From Thereva unica (lineage: Eukaryota; Arthropoda; Insecta; Diptera; Therevidae): DNA of 64,000 nucleotides. The translations under genes were made by a program, and so were the position numbers. Location of the stretch: contig OX465281.1 of the NCBI GenBank assembly GCA_949987705.1, positions 143,578,876 through 143,642,875 of the forward strand, given 5' to 3'. Below are positions 62,451 to 64,000 of this stretch, piece after piece (within the stretch, counting starts at the first letter, position 1; each line of letters starts with the position of its first letter). The notes beneath the pieces are model-generated. The model searched no databases and was not told where the DNA came from. It worked only from the letters and a program-made list of their open reading frames with translations.

Positions 62451-62985
62451 ACTGAAATCCCCAAAGGAAAATTTTTCCCACGGTACGCATAAAAAATGAC
62501 CGTGACGGAACATTGCCCAACGTGCCTAAAAAGTTTTCACATCAAAAACTACAAACATGCTTTTTAAAATGAACTAATAAAATATAAAAGATAATTTTAA
62601 AATTACAGTACTTAAATGTAAAAATTCTGGGCCGATTTTCAGTGCATTCGGAGCACAATTGCCAAAATTATTCCCACTTTTTAATTCACAAATTTTTACC
62701 ACATAACTCTTAACTGACGGATTCACAAAATAAAATATTCAAATAAAACCTTAAAGAATAGAAATCCAACGTTAAAACTTAACATCTCCAAAAAAAAATT
62801 CATTTTTAATCTAAAATTTTAATCGTTTTTAATCATGATTGCGGTTGAAATTAATCAATCATCAATCACCTAAAATGATTACTTCTCTGATTAAATATAT
62901 CAATCTCTAATCATGATTACATGCTTTTACATGCTTTTAGTCGCAATCATTAATCATCAATCAGATTAAATTTTGCCCAACACTG
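62451..62985. other. Right end region of the 9.2-kb hAT-like element
   Basis: Non-coding. It includes one decayed minisatellite-like unit (TTTTCAGTGCATTCGGAGCA, about 62637) and many AATCATGATT/TTAATCATCAATC motifs in the last ~160 bp before TGCCCAACACTG. Confidence 0.6.
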
Positions 62986-62993
62986 GTTATCAT

Positions 62994-63105
62994 CCAGCAA
63001 AATTATTTCAATGGCCCAGTCATGGTTTACAGTACTTGGCCATTACTGCAAAGCTGGCCACCAGTAATGGGCCAGTACTGGGCCAGTTGTACAACCTTGC
63101 ATGGG
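62994..63105 (+). other. Right terminal region of the two-gene transposon
   Basis: Dense in TGGCCCAGTACTGG and TAATGGGCCAGT motifs, the inverse of those at 26370-26450, and ends TTGCATGGG, the inverse of the left end CCCATGCA. Followed by the TT duplicate and the LINE. Confidence 0.65.
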
Positions 63106-63542
63106 TTTGCATCTCTTCATATGGAAATCCGCCGCCATAAGTGCCTTGAGACTTTAGATCTCATCCAACTGGCCCCATACGGTCAAAGGACACATGGATA
63201 TCCTTAAAAATAACCCAAGCATTTCCATCTGCCGCGTATCCGACGATATGGTTAGTCAACTACAATTCCAAAGGAAATTCAAAGCAATTATCCCGGATCG
63301 CTCTGAGTGGGAGGAAATTATTCTTCCTAGGGATCCAAACCATCTCCACTGGTTTACTGACGGGTCAAAGATGGAACATGGTACAGGGGCTGGTGTCGCA
63401 GGACCCAACTCCAAGGTCTCGATTGCAATGGGTAAGTGGCCCTCTGTTTTCCAGACTGAAATACATGCCATTGCGACCTGCGCTAGGCTCAACCTTGAGA
63501 AAGGTCTGAAAGGCGCCAACACTAAAATCTTTTCTGACAGCC
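63106..63542 (+). pseudogene. LOA-type LINE ORF2 continuation with RNase H, interrupted
   Basis: It continues the RT frame from 26334: LHLFIWKSAAISALRL, then an amber TAG at 63155-63157, then MDILKNNPSISIC and an RNase H domain. In that domain WFTDGSKMEHGTGAG carries the first Asp, QTEIHAIATCA the Glu, and IFSDS the second Asp. The rest of RNase H is cut off by an LTR starting at 63543. RNase H of this type is found in LOA/I-group LINEs and removes RNA from the hybrid. The frame and content join exactly with the 26334 side, so both are halves of one element. Confidence 0.88.
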
Positions 63543-64000
63543 TGTAACGGTCGGTGTTAACATTTATTTTGGGTGGAAAATTTATTTTGAAATCACCTTG
63601 TAGGTAATGGGAAATTTAGTTTGAAATTACTGGGGAGAAAAAGGAAAACTTTAAACAGGGAGGCGGGAGAAAATTTTTTTTGAAAGGGGACGATTTTGTT
63701 TTTGAAAAAAGGAGAATGAAATGAGTTGGGAAGGAATCAGAGGTTTTTTTGGTTGTGAATTTGAATCTGAGCTCGTTTGCTTGGAATATATTTTTTTGGA
63801 AAAAAGAAAGCCCCAAAGTATAGTCTGATCTTGAGGCGCGTTAAATGAGTACCTGGAAGTTTTTCTGAAGCTAGACCAAGGATCGTTTCTCTGTGATTGA
63901 ATTTTGGTCGAGTCAACTGCAGTCGTTTGGAAAATTTGACCCGGAGCTGGTTTTTGGGACGGTCAACATGATGAAGGACTATTCTAAGAAGCGCTAAGAA
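63543..64000 (+). mobile_element. Start of a Gypsy-like LTR running off the window
   Basis: TGTAACGGTC at 63543 is the same start as the minus-strand Gypsy LTR (complement of 33068-33077). Both continue with purine-rich sequence (TTGGGAA, AGGCGGGAGAAAA-type blocks) but differ in detail. It interrupts the LINE RNase H. The far end and any duplication are outside the window. Confidence 0.55.

Larger units (their letters stand above)
53770..62985. mobile_element. 9.2-kb hAT-like element with 8-bp TSD and nested content
   Basis: The ends are CAGTGTTGGGCA and TGCCCAACACTG. An 8-bp duplication GTTATCAT lies at 53762-53769 and 62986-62993. Both end regions are filled with AATCATGATT palindromes and near-matches. 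Inside are a long inverted repeat (53927-55775), minisatellite arrays in opposite orientation, an RTE fragment, another copy of the right terminus at 59282, a TACATAGTACATAATA satellite and an RTE LINE. No transposase was found, so it is non-autonomous or a composite of two related elements. Confidence 0.8.
26335..63105 (+). mobile_element. Two-gene DNA transposon, CACTA/EnSpm-like, expanded to 36.8 kb by nested insertions
   Basis: The left end is CCCATGCAGGGGTTG and the right end, in reverse complement, is CCCATGCAAGGTTG. Both ends then carry GGCCCATTA-type motifs. The flanks give a 2-bp duplication TT (26333-26334 and 63106-63107), and removing the element restores the LINE reading frame. 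Inside are a transposase gene (27277-29374) and a spliced DUF4806-type gene (29697-50818), both plus strand. Removing the recognised inserts (Gypsy with BEL, Helentron C with Helitron, and the 9.2-kb hAT-like element) leaves about 5.7 kb. The superfamily is inferred from transposase motifs; a 2-bp duplication is at the low end for CACTA. Confidence 0.7.
20829..63542 (+). mobile_element. LOA-type LINE, split by Helentron B and a 36.8-kb DNA transposon
   Basis: The parts in order are a probable 5' UTR (20829-21260), Helentron copy B (21261-22310), ORF1 (22357-23958), ORF2 endonuclease (23732-24763), RT (24756-26334), a DNA transposon (26335-63105), and the ORF2 continuation with RNase H (63106-63542), where a new LTR cuts in. 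When the transposon and one TT duplicate are set aside, codon phase is kept across the junction (TGGACCCC to TTGCATCTC). RT plus RNase H, and GCPQGGVLSPLLW with GYADD, fit the LOA/I group. The 5' boundary is uncertain. Confidence 0.8.

Overview
The window is eukaryotic, almost certainly from an arthropod and most likely an insect. It is AT-rich, has GT-AG introns of roughly 70-250 bp, and carries insect-type mobile elements: BEL/Pao, Ty3/Gypsy, RTE, LOA-type and jockey/CR1-type LINEs, hAT, Harbinger-like MITEs, Helitrons and Helentron-like repeats. I cannot resolve the species. I see no conserved single-copy host gene. Nearly all recognisable sequence is mobile DNA, much of it inserted inside other mobile DNA.

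Layout. 1-4557: the 3' end of a decayed BEL/Pao element, split by a Helentron-like repeat, which itself carries a hAT MITE (1520-3015) and a Harbinger-like MITE (3489-3893). 4558-14448: three minus-strand copies of one RTE LINE (family 1), a decayed hAT transposase (7219-8400), a jockey/CR1-group LINE (8411-9942) and a 200-N assembly gap. 14967-20820: a hAT MITE with a perfect 8-bp target duplication, a cluster of tRNA-like sequences, a foldback repeat and a hAT-like element with subterminal repeats.

20829-63542 is one LOA-type LINE (ORF1, endonuclease, RT, RNase H). Its ORF2 is split by a 36.8-kb insertion, 26335-63105, with imperfect terminal inverted repeats and a TT target duplication. 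That insertion appears to be a two-gene DNA transposon: a CACTA/EnSpm-like transposase (27277-29374) and a seven-exon DUF4806-type partner gene (29697-50818). The partner's intron 5 holds a tRNA-Lys-primed Gypsy element (31099-50264, TSD ACAG). The Gypsy 5' LTR holds an apparently intact BEL/Pao element (39244-48341, TSD ATTAC). Downstream of the partner gene lie a Helentron-like repeat carrying a Helitron at an exact A|T site (51842-53465) and a 9.2-kb hAT-like element (53770-62985, TSD GTTATCAT). The hAT-like element contains a near-perfect long inverted repeat, two inverted minisatellite arrays, an RTE fragment and a second RTE LINE (59434-62214, TSD ACATAATGCC).

The nesting gives a relative time order: LOA LINE, then the DNA transposon, then Gypsy, then BEL; and separately the transposon, then the Helentron-like repeat, then the Helitron. 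The most interesting biology is the transposase plus spliced DUF4806 partner held between shared termini. Second is the tRNA-Lys-derived sequence, ending in CCA, inside a Gypsy element whose primer-binding site matches tRNA-Lys. All motif calls, junctions and identities were made by eye. No database search was run.
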